16,278 nt of DNA from Acidobacteriota bacterium (GTDB lineage Bacteria; Acidobacteriota; Terriglobia; Acidiferrales; UBA7541). The stretch lies in contig QHYO01000032.1 of NCBI GenBank assembly GCA_003224135.1, positions 1 through 16,278 of the forward strand, written 5' to 3'. Below are positions 1 to 7,493 of the stretch, piece after piece. Made by a program: the position numbers and the translations under genes. Each line of letters opens with the position of its first letter. The stretch's first letter is position 1. The notes beneath the pieces were generated by a model, which was given only the letters and a program-made list of their open reading frames with translations, ran no database searches and was not told the origin of the DNA.

Positions 1-1
1 T

Positions 2-376
2 TTTCCGGCTACATGGACGATTACGTACTATTTGCCGAGCGTCATCCTGATTCCGTTTGGTCTGTGGGTCATTTACGACGGCATCAAGTACGAGACTATC
101 TTCGGCCGCATCATTCTTCCCGGGGTTGGCACGGCTATCGCCTCGATTGGCGCGGCACTCATCGTTTTCCCGGCGGTCAATGAATACATTCAGGGCCCGT
201 TCTGGCTACTCTCTAAGATTTTCTTTTTCCTCTTTTTTTATGTCTGGGCGCGCGGCACGCTGCCCCGCTTCCGTTATGACCAGCTCATGAACATCGGTTG
301 GAAACTTCTGCTGCCGGTTTCTATCGCCAACGTCATCGTCACTGCAGGATTTGTGCTCTTCCGGAGCAACCGATGA
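2..376 (+). CDS. nuoH: NADH-quinone oxidoreductase subunit H, C-terminal part
   Basis: This is the 3' end of the complex I subunit that forms part of the quinone chamber and links the hydrophilic arm to the membrane pumps. The frame is open from the window edge (base 2), and the gene begins outside the window. About 124 residues are visible. They are hydrophobic, with two or three membrane helices, and carry the family's strongly conserved C-terminal motif [11 protein letters not shown] followed by a GWKLLLP helix. The TGA stop at 374-376 overlaps the ATG of nuoJ as ATGA, so the two genes are translationally coupled and no nuoI gene fits between them. The TTG at 32 is only an internal codon; the open frame continues upstream of it. 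Identification is secure from the C-terminal motif. What lies upstream cannot be judged. Confidence 0.93.
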   Translation, partial: FPATWTITYYLPSVILIPFGLWVIYDGIKYETIFGRIILPGVGTAIASIGAALIVFPAVNEYIQGPFWLLSKIFFFLFFYVWARGTLPRFRYDQLMNIGWKLLLPVSIANVIVTAGFVLFRSNR

Positions 377-876
377 GCGCACCTCTCATCGTATTCTTCG
401 TCCTCGCTGCACTTGCGATCATCGGCGCCCTGAGCCTCATTCTGCAAAAACATCCCATTCACAGCGCGCTTTCGCTGATTGTGGTGATGGTTGCACTCGC
501 TGGCCTTTATCTCCTGTTGGGCGCGGAATTCGTCGCCGCCGTGCAGATCATCGTTTACGGCGGAGCGATCATGGTGCTTTTCGTCTTTGTGATCATGCTT
601 CTGAATGCCGGCGAAGAAGAGCATACCGATTTTTCGAAGCTAGCAAAATTTGGCGGCTTGCCGCTCGCTCTTGCGTTGACCGGACTTCTCGCAGCGGCCA
701 TGGTTCACTACGGCGGCGCGGTTCCAAACACAACGAGCCCGGACTCTCTCGCTAACACATCGAATCTCTCCACCATGCTCTTCTCGACCTTCGTCTATCC
801 CTTCGAGCTGACATCCTTCCTCATCCTCGTCGCTATCATGGGCGCTCTGGTTCTCGCTCAGCGGGAGAAGAGCTGA
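373..876 (+). CDS. nuoJ: NADH-quinone oxidoreductase subunit J
   Basis: This is a membrane subunit of complex I (ND6 family) that helps connect the quinone site to the antiporter-like subunits. The predicted protein has 167 residues and about five transmembrane helices. The conserved third helix is clear, with [20 protein letters not shown] around residues 50-70, including the Tyr-Gly-Gly segment where the family has a helix irregularity. The ATG at 373 was chosen because it forms an ATGA overlap with the nuoH stop and gives a normal N-terminus of about 12 hydrophobic residues. An open frame extends further upstream but lies inside nuoH. The stop at 874-876 is followed after one base by nuoK. 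Length and motifs are normal for the family. Confidence 0.95.
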   Translation: MSAPLIVFFVLAALAIIGALSLILQKHPIHSALSLIVVMVALAGLYLLLGAEFVAAVQIIVYGGAIMVLFVFVIMLLNAGEEEHTDFSKLAKFGGLPLALALTGLLAAAMVHYGGAVPNTTSPDSLANTSNLSTMLFSTFVYPFELTSFLILVAIMGALVLAQREKS

Positions 877-877
877 C

Positions 878-1180
878 ATGGTCCCGACGCAGTACTACCT
901 GATCTTGAGCGCGATTTTATTCGGCATGGGAGCCGTGGCGTTCGTCGTGAAGCGCAACATCATCACAATTTTTATGTCCATTGAATTGATGCTCAACGCG
1001 GTGAACCTCGCCTTTGTCGCGTTCAGCCAGGCGAGAGGCAAACTGGATGGCCAAATCTTTGTCCTCTTCGTCATTGTGGTAGCGGCGGCGGAGGCAGCGG
1101 TGGGCCTCGGGATCATCATCATGACGGCGCGCAACCGGCGGTCGCTGAACGTCGAGCGCGTGGACCTTCTCAAACTCTAA
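878..1180 (+). CDS. nuoK: NADH-quinone oxidoreductase subunit K
   Basis: This small complex I membrane subunit (ND4L family) has 100 residues, the usual bacterial length, and three transmembrane helices. Two membrane-embedded glutamates that are conserved and functionally important in the family are present: one in the second helix (MSIELMLNAVNLAF) and one in the third (AAAEAAVGLGIII). The ATG follows the nuoJ stop by a single base. The TAA stop shares its last base with the nuoL start (TAATG). No irregularity is seen. The position between nuoJ and nuoL is the standard order. Confidence 0.96.
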   Translation: MVPTQYYLILSAILFGMGAVAFVVKRNIITIFMSIELMLNAVNLAFVAFSQARGKLDGQIFVLFVIVVAAAEAAVGLGIIIMTARNRRSLNVERVDLLKL

Positions 1181-3165
1181 TGCCCATACTCGAACATTTG
1201 TGGATCATCCCGCTGCTGCCACTTGTTGGCGCTGCGATTAATGGATTGTTTGGCGCAAAGTGGCCGAACAAAATCATCAACAGCGTGGCGCTTTCCTCCA
1301 CGGGACTTTCCTTCGTTTGCGCGGTCGAAGCCGTCCGCGAATTCTTCAGCTACTACGCACAAACGCAGCAGGCGTTCCGGAAAGAATTTTTCGACTGGAT
1401 TGTGGCCGGAAATTTCCGAGCGGGCTTCGATCTTCAAATGGATCAGCTTACCGTCGTCATGGTGCTCGTCGTCACTGGCGTCGGCTTCCTAATTCACATC
1501 TACTCCACCGGATACATGTCCCACGAAGGCGGTTACTACCGCTTCTTTGCCTATTTGAACCTGTTCATGTTTTTCATGTTGATCCTGGTGCTGGCCGCGA
1601 ACTATGTGCTTCTCTTTGTCGGCTGGGAAGGCGTCGGCCTCTCGAGCTACTTGCTCATCGGCTTTTACTTTCTCAGAAAATCCGCGGCGGATGCCGGCAA
1701 GAAAGCCTTTATCGTCAATCGCATCGGTGACTTTGGTTTCATGCTCGGCATGTTCCTGCTCTTCCGCACTTTTAGCACGCTCGACTTCGATACGCTCTTC
1801 ACGGCCGTGCACAACGCAAATCTGCCTCGCGAGGCCTGGGGCGTTTTCGGCACGTTCACTATCGCTTGCCTGCTGCTCTTTATGGGAGCATGCGGCAAAT
1901 CCGCTCAGCTACCTCTTTACGTCTGGCTTCCCGACGCCATGGAGGGCCCGACGCCTGTCAGCGCCCTGATTCACGCAGCCACGATGGTGACTGCGGGAGT
2001 CTACGTTGTCGCGCGCTCTCACATTCTCTTCGAGCATTCGGAAACCGCGCTGGTCGTCGTTGCCGCAGTCGGCTGCGCTACAGCTCTCTTCGCTGCCACA
2101 ATCGGCCTCGTTCAGACCGACATCAAGAAAGTTCTCGCCTACTCGACGGTCAGCCAACTCGGCTACATGTTTCTGGCTTGCGGAGTCGGGGCTTTCGGTG
2201 CGGGCATTTTTCACCTCATGACGCATGCTTTCTTCAAAGCGCTGCTCTTCCTCGCTGCGGGCTCCGTCATTCACGCGATGGGAGGCGAGCAGGACATGCG
2301 CCACATGGGTGACCTCAGCAAGAAAATCCAAGCCACTTATTGGACGATGCTGATCGCCACGCTCGCAATTGCGGGAGCTCCGCTGTTCGCGGGATTCTTT
2401 TCAAAGGACGCCATCCTCTTTAGTGCGTTCACAGTTGGCGGCAATGGCGGTCATGTTCTCTACGCCATCGGCTTGCTGACTGCGCTGCTCACGGCTTTCT
2501 ACATGTTCCGCTTGATCTTCCTGACATTTCACGGGAAGCAGCGCTATGACGAACATCATGTGCATGTCCACGAATCACCCTGGAGCATGCTGGGACCACT
2601 CGTCATTCTCGCTGTGCTGTCGATCTTCGGCGGCTGGTTCGCACTTCCTTCGTTCTTCGGTGGCTTTGACTACTTTGCGAATTTCCTCTCACCCGTGTTC
2701 GCTGCGCACGAAGCTACTGAAGGACTAAGCGAAGCCGCCGCGCATAGTTTGGAGTTAACGCTCGCGGGGGTCGCCGTTCTCACGGCTACCGTTGGCTTTT
2801 TCATCGCCTTCTGGCTCTATCTGAAACAGCCGGGAAAGCCGGAACAGCTGGCAAAATCTCTCAAGGGCATCTACACAACTCTTTACAACAAATATTATGT
2901 CGACGAACTTTACGCCGCTGTCTTCGTTCGCCCGTTGATGTGGCTGTCTGAAAACGTCCTCTGGAAAATTGTGGATGTGGAAGCTATCGACGGTACCGTC
3001 AACGGAATCGCGCACGGAGCAACGGCCGTCGGCGATACGGTTCGCCACACACAATCAGGCAACACACGTAGCTATGCCGTGTGGGTGGTCGTTGGCGCAC
3101 TCGCCGTAATCGTTATTCTCTTCTGGCCGGCTTTGCACCCAGTCCTCGGCACGGTGAGCAAATAA
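1180..3165 (+). CDS. nuoL: NADH-quinone oxidoreductase subunit L
   Basis: This is the most distal antiporter-like proton-pumping subunit of complex I (ND5 family). The 661-residue protein has the full family length, including the C-terminal extension that forms the long lateral helix running along the membrane arm and a last transmembrane helix. The key helix-5 glutamate is in FVGWEGVGLSSYLLIGFY. The helix-7 lysine is in GACGKSAQLPLYVWLPDAME, followed by GPTPVSALIHAATMV. A further conserved stretch is LVQTDIKKVLAYSTVSQLGY. The ATG overlaps the nuoK stop by one base, and the TAA stop overlaps the nuoM ATG by one base. The reading frame is intact, in contrast to the neighbouring nuoM. Confidence 0.97.
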   Translation: MPILEHLWIIPLLPLVGAAINGLFGAKWPNKIINSVALSSTGLSFVCAVEAVREFFSYYAQTQQAFRKEFFDWIVAGNFRAGFDLQMDQLTVVMVLVVTGVGFLIHIYSTGYMSHEGGYYRFFAYLNLFMFFMLILVLAANYVLLFVGWEGVGLSSYLLIGFYFLRKSAADAGKKAFIVNRIGDFGFMLGMFLLFRTFSTLDFDTLFTAVHNANLPREAWGVFGTFTIACLLLFMGACGKSAQLPLYVWLPDAMEGPTPVSALIHAATMVTAGVYVVARSHILFEHSETALVVVAAVGCATALFAATIGLVQTDIKKVLAYSTVSQLGYMFLACGVGAFGAGIFHLMTHAFFKALLFLAAGSVIHAMGGEQDMRHMGDLSKKIQATYWTMLIATLAIAGAPLFAGFFSKDAILFSAFTVGGNGGHVLYAIGLLTALLTAFYMFRLIFLTFHGKQRYDEHHVHVHESPWSMLGPLVILAVLSIFGGWFALPSFFGGFDYFANFLSPVFAAHEATEGLSEAAAHSLELTLAGVAVLTATVGFFIAFWLYLKQPGKPEQLAKSLKGIYTTLYNKYYVDELYAAVFVRPLMWLSENVLWKIVDVEAIDGTVNGIAHGATAVGDTVRHTQSGNTRSYAVWVVVGALAVIVILFWPALHPVLGTVSK

Positions 3166-4274
3166 TGAACAGCGCGTACGCACTGCCGATGCTGACGATC
3201 TTTCCTGCGTTAGGCGCACTGGCGCTTTTGATTCTCCGTTCGGACGACCACAAGTTCATCCGCGGGATGTCGCTCTTCGTCGCAACGGCCGAATTCTTTT
3301 TTTCACTTGTGCTGGTTCCCGGCGTGCCGATCGGGTCCTCCGGTTATCGTCTCGAACTCAATGTTCCCTGGATCAGCTCGCCGCCCATCCACTTCCACAT
3401 GGGCGTGGACGGCCTGAGCGCCTTCCTGGTCATTCTCACCACATTATTGACGCCAATCTCGATCCTCGCTTCGTGGAACAGCATCCAGCACCGAGTGAAA
3501 GAATTTTTCATTATGCTGCTGATGCTCGAAGTCGGTGTCGTCGGCGTATTTCTCTCGCTCGACCTGTTCCTCTTTTTTCTCTTCTGGGAAGTCATGCTGA
3601 TCCCGATGGCTTTCTTGATCGGCATCTGGGGCCACGATCGCCGCATCTACGCCGCCGTAAAGTTCGTCCTCTACACGATGGCCGGCTCGATCCTGATGCT
3701 GGTCGACCTGGTGGAAATTCAGCGTGCGCTACAAACCGGAGCGCTGGTTCTTCCTACGCAAACGGAAATGATTTTATTCCTGGCATTCTTCCTGGCGTTT
3801 GCTATTAAGGTGCCGCTCTTTCCGTTGCACACGTGGCTGCCGGACGCGCACGTCGAAGCGCCCACTGCGGGCTCCGTCATTCTCGCCGGCGTGCTCCTTA
3901 AGATGGGCACTTACGGCATGATGCGCTTTTGCTTGCCGCTCTTCCCGCTGGCATCGCGCAAGGCTGCGCCGTACGTCGCCGCGCTGGCCATCATCGGCAT
4001 CATCTATGGCGCGCTTGTAGCGCTGGTGCAACCAAACCTGAAAAAGCTTGTCGCCTACTCGTCGGTGAGCCACCTCGGCTTCGTCGTACTCGGCATCTTT
4101 TCGTTCAACACCATTGCCATGCAGGGCGCCATCTACCAGATGCTCACACGTTTGACATCAAGGAGTACGGTGGCCTGGCTACTCCAATGCCGCGCTTGTC
4201 GGCATTCTTCTTATTTGTGGCGCTCTCTTCTCTGGGCCTTCCGATGCTTAACGGGTTTGTCGGCGAATACCTGA
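3165..4274 (+). pseudogene. nuoM: NADH-quinone oxidoreductase subunit M, N-terminal part of a frameshifted gene
   Basis: This is the antiporter-like subunit M (ND4 family) of complex I. The ATG at 3165 overlaps the nuoL stop by one base. Family sequence continues for about 327 residues, with the helix-5 glutamate in FLFWEVMLIPMAFLIGIWG, the helix-7 lysine in AFAIKVPLFPLHTWLPDAH and a further lysine in GVLLKMGTYG. It follows the family as far as AIYQML (to 4145). The frame then runs into about 43 unrelated residues and stops at 4272-4274. The true continuation lies in another frame from 4145, and about 20 codons plus one base are missing, judged against the E. coli protein as I remember it. 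A second oddity is that the sixth membrane helix seems to end early near 3704. The split may be a real mutation or an assembly error; both halves otherwise lack stops, which favours a recent event or an artefact. Confidence 0.88.
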
Positions 4275-4630
4275 TCCTGCTCGGTACCTACATCGTGCAT
4301 TGGAAATGGGCGGCTTGGGCGTCAACCGGAGTCATTCTTTCCGCCTGCTATCTGCTGTGGGCTTATCAGCGCGTTTTCTTCGGCGAAGTCACACGTGAAA
4401 AGAATCGCACTCTGCCGGACGCGTCGACGCGCGAGCGCTTCATCCTCGCTACCATGTCCATTGTCATTCTTTGGATGGGAATCGGCTCGGTGTTCCTCAC
4501 GCGACGAACGGCAAGCGCGACGGAGACGATTCGCAAGAGCATGGATCGGCAGCAGTGGCCGCAGGAAGCCGCAGCTCCTGCCCCAACGAATAGCGCCGTC
4601 ATCACTCTCGAAAGGTCCGGCAACCGTTAG
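4145..4630 (+). pseudogene. nuoM: NADH-quinone oxidoreductase subunit M, C-terminal part of a frameshifted gene
   Basis: This is the second half of NuoM, about 161 residues, in a frame different from the first half. It begins at the conserved His-Thr of the loop after the tenth or eleventh helix (HTFDIKEYGGLATPMPRLSA). It continues with FVALSSLGLPMLNGFVGEY, which carries the conserved glutamate of a late membrane helix, then YLLWAYQRVFFGEV and a normal C-terminal tail. The TAG stop at 4628-4630 directly abuts the nuoN ATG. The first in-frame ATG is at 4187 and has no visible ribosome site, so independent translation looks unlikely. With the missing 20 codons restored, the two parts would total about 508 residues, a typical NuoM length. 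Confidence 0.88.
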
Positions 4631-6118
4631 ATGAATTTCTCGACTCCGAGTCCTGAAGATTTCTACCGTGTGATGCCGGAGCTGCTCTGGTGCGGGTTTG
4701 GCGTGCTGCTCATGTTGCTGCAGCCGCTGACCAAGAACCGCGCCTTCTTGGCCGTAGTAGCCTTTATCGGCGCTGCTGCGGGTACCGCTTCCAGCTTACT
4801 GGGCGTTCGCTACGCTGGAATGGGTTTCTTTGGACTGCTTCAATCGGATACCTTCAGCCTCTTCTTTCACGTGCTGGTCGGAGCGGTCGCCGTGCTCGTA
4901 ATTCTCGTCGCCGAACCGTATCTATCACGCGAAAAACTTCAAAGTGCTGAATTTTATGCGCTCATCCTTTTCGCGACTGCCGGAATGGGCGTGCTGGCTT
5001 CCGCGCAAGAACTGCTTACAGCGTTTATCGGCCTCGAAATGAGCTCCATCGCCAGCTACGTTCTCGCTGGCTACCGGCGCGACACACTCAAATCCAGCGA
5101 ATCGTCGCTGAAGTATTTTCTGCTCGGCTCTTTCGCTACCGCGTTTTTCCTATACGGCATAGCCCTTGTTTATGGCGCCTCGGAAACAACTTTGCTGACC
5201 GGCATGGGACATGTCGCGGACTCGCAGCTCTCTTTGCTGAAGCTTGGTCTGGCACTGATCCTGATTGGCCTTGGATTCAAGGTGGCCATCGCGCCCTTCC
5301 AGATCTGGACGCCTGATGTTTATGAAGGCGCTCCCACGCCCGTGACCGCGCTCTTCGCGGCGGGTCCCAAGGCGGCAGCGTTTGCGCTGCTGCTCAGGAT
5401 TTTCGCGACCGTTCCCGCAGCGACACAGCATTGGTTCTGGGCGTTCTGGATTCTTGCCGTGCTCACGATGTTCACGGGTAATCTAGGCGCGCTCGTGCAG
5501 AACAATGTAAAGCGCCTGCTGGCTTACAGCTCGATCGCGCACGCGGGCTACATCCTGGTGGCGTTTGCGGCTGTAACCGGCATGACGTCCGGCGAGTCGG
5601 GCAATGCCGGCGGAGTTCCTGCCTACGCGGCGGTCCTCTTCTACCTTTTAAGCTACGCGCTGGTGAAAGTTGGCGCGTTCACCATTGTTTCGCAGCTCGG
5701 TGGCAAGGACGAAAAATACGTCACACTCGAAGACTATGCTGGACTATCGCAGCGTCATCCGGTCGCTGCCGCCGCATTGAGTCTATTCCTGCTTTCGTTG
5801 CTGGGCTTGCCTGTTACCGCTGGGTTCTTTGGCAAGTTCTATGTTTTCAAGGCTGCCGTCAATTCCAATCTGATCTGGCTGGCGGTTCTGATGGCCGTCA
5901 ACAGCATCATCGGCGCGTACTACTATCTGAAAGTCATCGTCGCCATGTACATGCGCGAACCAAGTGAAGACTCGGCTGCGACCGCGCCAATCGCGTTTCC
6001 TGCTACCGTGAACATCGTGCTCGCAGTGTCCGCGATCGGCACGGTTTACTTTGGCCTCTTCCCTAATCAGGTGCTACGTCTTCTCCTGGAAAAAACTCTC
6101 ATCGGTGGCCTGAAGTAG
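4631..6118 (+). CDS. nuoN: NADH-quinone oxidoreductase subunit N
   Basis: This is the third antiporter-like proton channel subunit of complex I (ND2 family) and the last gene of the operon. The 495-residue protein is full length, with about 14 transmembrane helices. The helix-5 glutamate is in AFIGLEMSSIASYVLAGY, and the helix-7 lysine is in LGFKVAIAPFQIWTPDVYEG followed by APTPVTALFAAGPK. The third conserved lysine is in YALVKVGAFTIVS. The late-helix motif SLLGLPVTAGFFGKFYVF is also present. The ATG immediately follows the nuoM stop with no gap, which indicates translational coupling. The frame is intact and no key residue is missing. A hairpin about 70 bases past the stop separates it from the convergent atp operon. 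Confidence 0.97.
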   Translation: MNFSTPSPEDFYRVMPELLWCGFGVLLMLLQPLTKNRAFLAVVAFIGAAAGTASSLLGVRYAGMGFFGLLQSDTFSLFFHVLVGAVAVLVILVAEPYLSREKLQSAEFYALILFATAGMGVLASAQELLTAFIGLEMSSIASYVLAGYRRDTLKSSESSLKYFLLGSFATAFFLYGIALVYGASETTLLTGMGHVADSQLSLLKLGLALILIGLGFKVAIAPFQIWTPDVYEGAPTPVTALFAAGPKAAAFALLLRIFATVPAATQHWFWAFWILAVLTMFTGNLGALVQNNVKRLLAYSSIAHAGYILVAFAAVTGMTSGESGNAGGVPAYAAVLFYLLSYALVKVGAFTIVSQLGGKDEKYVTLEDYAGLSQRHPVAAAALSLFLLSLLGLPVTAGFFGKFYVFKAAVNSNLIWLAVLMAVNSIIGAYYYLKVIVAMYMREPSEDSAATAPIAFPATVNIVLAVSAIGTVYFGLFPNQVLRLLLEKTLIGGLK

Positions 6119-6187
6119 TATCGCGAAGTCGAAATACGAAACTCAACCAACGAAATCTCGTCGCGATTACTCTCGCCAAGAAAGAAA

Positions 6188-6212
6188 GGGCCGGAAAAAT
6201 TTTTTCCGGCCC
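6188..6212. terminator. Hairpin terminator between convergent nuo and atp operons
   Basis: This is a near-perfect inverted repeat of 12 paired bases: GGGCCGGAAAAA at 6188-6199 and TTTTTCCGGCCC at 6201-6212, with one extra T between the arms. On the - strand the hairpin is followed by TTTCTTTCTT, so it best fits an intrinsic terminator for the atp operon just after atpE. On the + strand no T-run follows, so any use for nuoN would be through structure alone. It lies in a 116-base gap between two operons read toward each other. Nothing else was recognised in that gap. Confidence 0.8.
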
Positions 6213-6225
6213 GCCAAATCCAATC

Positions 6226-6237
6226 AGCTCTGAATTA
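6226..6237 (-). repeat. 12-nt direct repeat over the atpE stop codon (copy 1)
   Basis: On the - strand this reads TAATTCAGAGCT, with the first three bases being the atpE stop codon. An identical copy overlaps the atpB stop at 6651-6662. Each copy is followed downstream by a hairpin built on CCGGAA/TTCCGG. The match is exact over 12 bases and does not extend further on either side. Confidence 0.6.
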
Positions 6238-6549
6238 TGCCTTTAGCGCAAGCATCGCCAGCGTGAAAAGCACCAGCGTCTCGACGAACACCAGGCCGAG
6301 AATCATTGCCGCGCGAATCGGGCCAGCTGCTCCCGGATTCCGAGCCATACCTTCGCACGCCGCCGATGCGATTCTGCCCTGGCCTAGGCCGCAGCCAAAC
6401 GCCGCCGCACCCATGCCAATCGCCACAGCCAATGCGCCCAACGCTTTTCCGCCGCTTGACGCTGCGGCGTTGTCCTGCGCCATCGCTGCCGGAGCCAGAA
6501 TCATTACCGTCACGAACGCGACCACCATCACCACTGCTATTTTCTTCAT
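6235..6549 (-). CDS. atpE: ATP synthase Fo subunit c
   Basis: This is the proteolipid that forms the rotating ring of the F-type ATP synthase in the inner membrane. The 104-residue protein is longer than the usual 75-90 because it begins with a signal-like segment (lysines at 2-3, a hydrophobic run at about 4-23, then AMA before QDN) ahead of the two-helix hairpin. Helix 1 has the glycine-rich GMGAAAFGCGLGQG, the polar loop is ARNPGA, and helix 2 has the ion-binding Glu90 in LVFVETLVLF. Gln57 and Thr91 accompany Glu90, resembling part of the sodium-binding set, although Phe95 stands where a tyrosine is usual there. The ATG at 6549 was chosen over an upstream in-frame ATG because an AGGAGG site at 6555-6560 precedes it by five bases. 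It is the last gene of its operon. Confidence 0.95.
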   Translation of the reverse strand: MKKIAVVMVVAFVTVMILAPAAMAQDNAAASSGGKALGALAVAIGMGAAAFGCGLGQGRIASAACEGMARNPGAAGPIRAAMILGLVFVETLVLFTLAMLALKA

Positions 6550-6554
6550 TACTG

Positions 6555-6560
6555 CCTCCT
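6555..6560 (-). promoter_or_regulatory. Ribosome binding site of atpE
   Basis: AGGAGG on the - strand lies five bases before the ATG at 6549. It is the strongest ribosome site in the atp operon, matching the high amount of c subunit needed per complex, and it fixes the start 75 bases inside the longest possible frame. Confidence 0.85.
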
Positions 6561-6627
6561 CGTTATCTACCGCCAGTTGGTGGTTGCCGGACACCGAGCA
6601 GCCGGCCTCACACTGCAGCGGCACATC

Positions 6628-6649
6628 GCCGGAAAATCCTCATTCCGGC
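6628..6649 (-). repeat. Intercistronic hairpin between atpB and atpE
   Basis: This inverted repeat has GCCGGAA at 6628-6634 and TTCCGGC at 6643-6649, with an 8-base loop, just after the atpB stop on the - strand. It has no T-run, so it is more likely an mRNA processing or stability element than a terminator. It could protect or separate the atpE message. The 110-base atpB-atpE gap is the longest within the atp genes; no gene was seen in it. Confidence 0.5.
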
Positions 6650-6650
6650 A

Positions 6651-6662
6651 AGCTCTGAATTA
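6651..6662 (-). repeat. 12-nt direct repeat over the atpB stop codon (copy 2)
   Basis: On the - strand this is TAATTCAGAGCT, identical to the copy over the atpE stop at 6226-6237, and it includes the atpB stop codon. A CCGGAA-type hairpin follows immediately. Two genes ending with the same 12 bases and a similar hairpin suggest a duplicated 3' segment, or chance reinforced by selection. Confidence 0.6.
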
Positions 6663-7490
6663 GTGTTCGTCCGATGTCGCAAGACCCAGATAGACCGACG
6701 GTAGAACGGTAAACACGTACGCCTGCACCACCGAGACGAAAATGTGTAGCGCGATGAAAGCGATGGGAATGACCGCGGGAAAGATTCCAAGAATAACGCC
6801 AACCACTGGCGACTTGCTCCAGCCGAACCCCGCCGCGTCGCCGAGCAAGCCCAGGAAAATTACGTAGATCAAATCACTGGCGAACATGTTGGCCCACAAG
6901 CGCACGGTCAGCGAAAGCAGGCGTGCCGTGGTGCTGATAATCTCAACGGGAAAGAGCAGGAGTGCCAGCAACCACCCGCCTACGCCGTGCGGCGAACCTG
7001 CGAACGTCTTTAGATACCCGCCAACGCCGTGATGGCGAGTTCCCTGCCAGTTGAAATAGAGAAAGGTGAGAGTCGCGCAAGCGAGCGGAACCGTGACAGT
7101 ACCTGTAGGCGCGACAAAAAACGGAAAAACCGCCATCAAATTGGAGATCAGAATGAAAATCGAGATCGCACCGACAAATGGAACGTAACGTACACCCGCA
7201 CGACCAACGTTTTCCACCAATAAATCGCGAATGCCGAATTCCAGCGGATTCGTCAGCAGCATTTCGGCAACTTGTTGCAAAGCTCCGGGTTTTTCGACGG
7301 AGAGACGCGATCGCACGACCAAAGTGACCACCGTGCCGATCAACACCGCGATCATTGCCATCACGACGTGCTGAGGTATGGGCGTTTCAGGGTTCACCGG
7401 CTGAATATGCAGTCTAGACAGCAACGCCGCCGCCGCTGGGCCAAGAATGTGATTAACGAATCGCGTTACTGCAAGAACGTGTTCTTCCAT
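6660..7490 (-). CDS. atpB: ATP synthase Fo subunit a
   Basis: This is the stator channel subunit of F-type ATP synthase, which passes ions to the c-ring. The 276-residue protein has five or six membrane helices. The essential helix arginine is Arg197 in LLSLTVRLWANMFASDLIY, and the conserved glutamine of the last helix is Gln256 in FVSVVQAYVFTVLPSVYL. Two further family stretches are NLMAVFPFFVAPTG and the N-terminal PIPQHVVMAMIAVL. The ATG at 7490 lies three bases after the atpI-like gene. The stop is followed by a repeat and hairpin before atpE. Length and key residues are normal. Confidence 0.96.
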   Translation of the reverse strand: MEEHVLAVTRFVNHILGPAAAALLSRLHIQPVNPETPIPQHVVMAMIAVLIGTVVTLVVRSRLSVEKPGALQQVAEMLLTNPLEFGIRDLLVENVGRAGVRYVPFVGAISIFILISNLMAVFPFFVAPTGTVTVPLACATLTFLYFNWQGTRHHGVGGYLKTFAGSPHGVGGWLLALLLFPVEIISTTARLLSLTVRLWANMFASDLIYVIFLGLLGDAAGFGWSKSPVVGVILGIFPAVIPIAFIALHIFVSVVQAYVFTVLPSVYLGLATSDEH

Positions 7491-7493
7491 TAC

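Noticed and set aside
4146..4274. The reading past the nuoM break as a programmed frameshift or a fused new C-terminus.
   Set aside because: About 20 conserved residues are physically missing, so this is not a simple slip site, and the out-of-frame tail has no recognisable family features.
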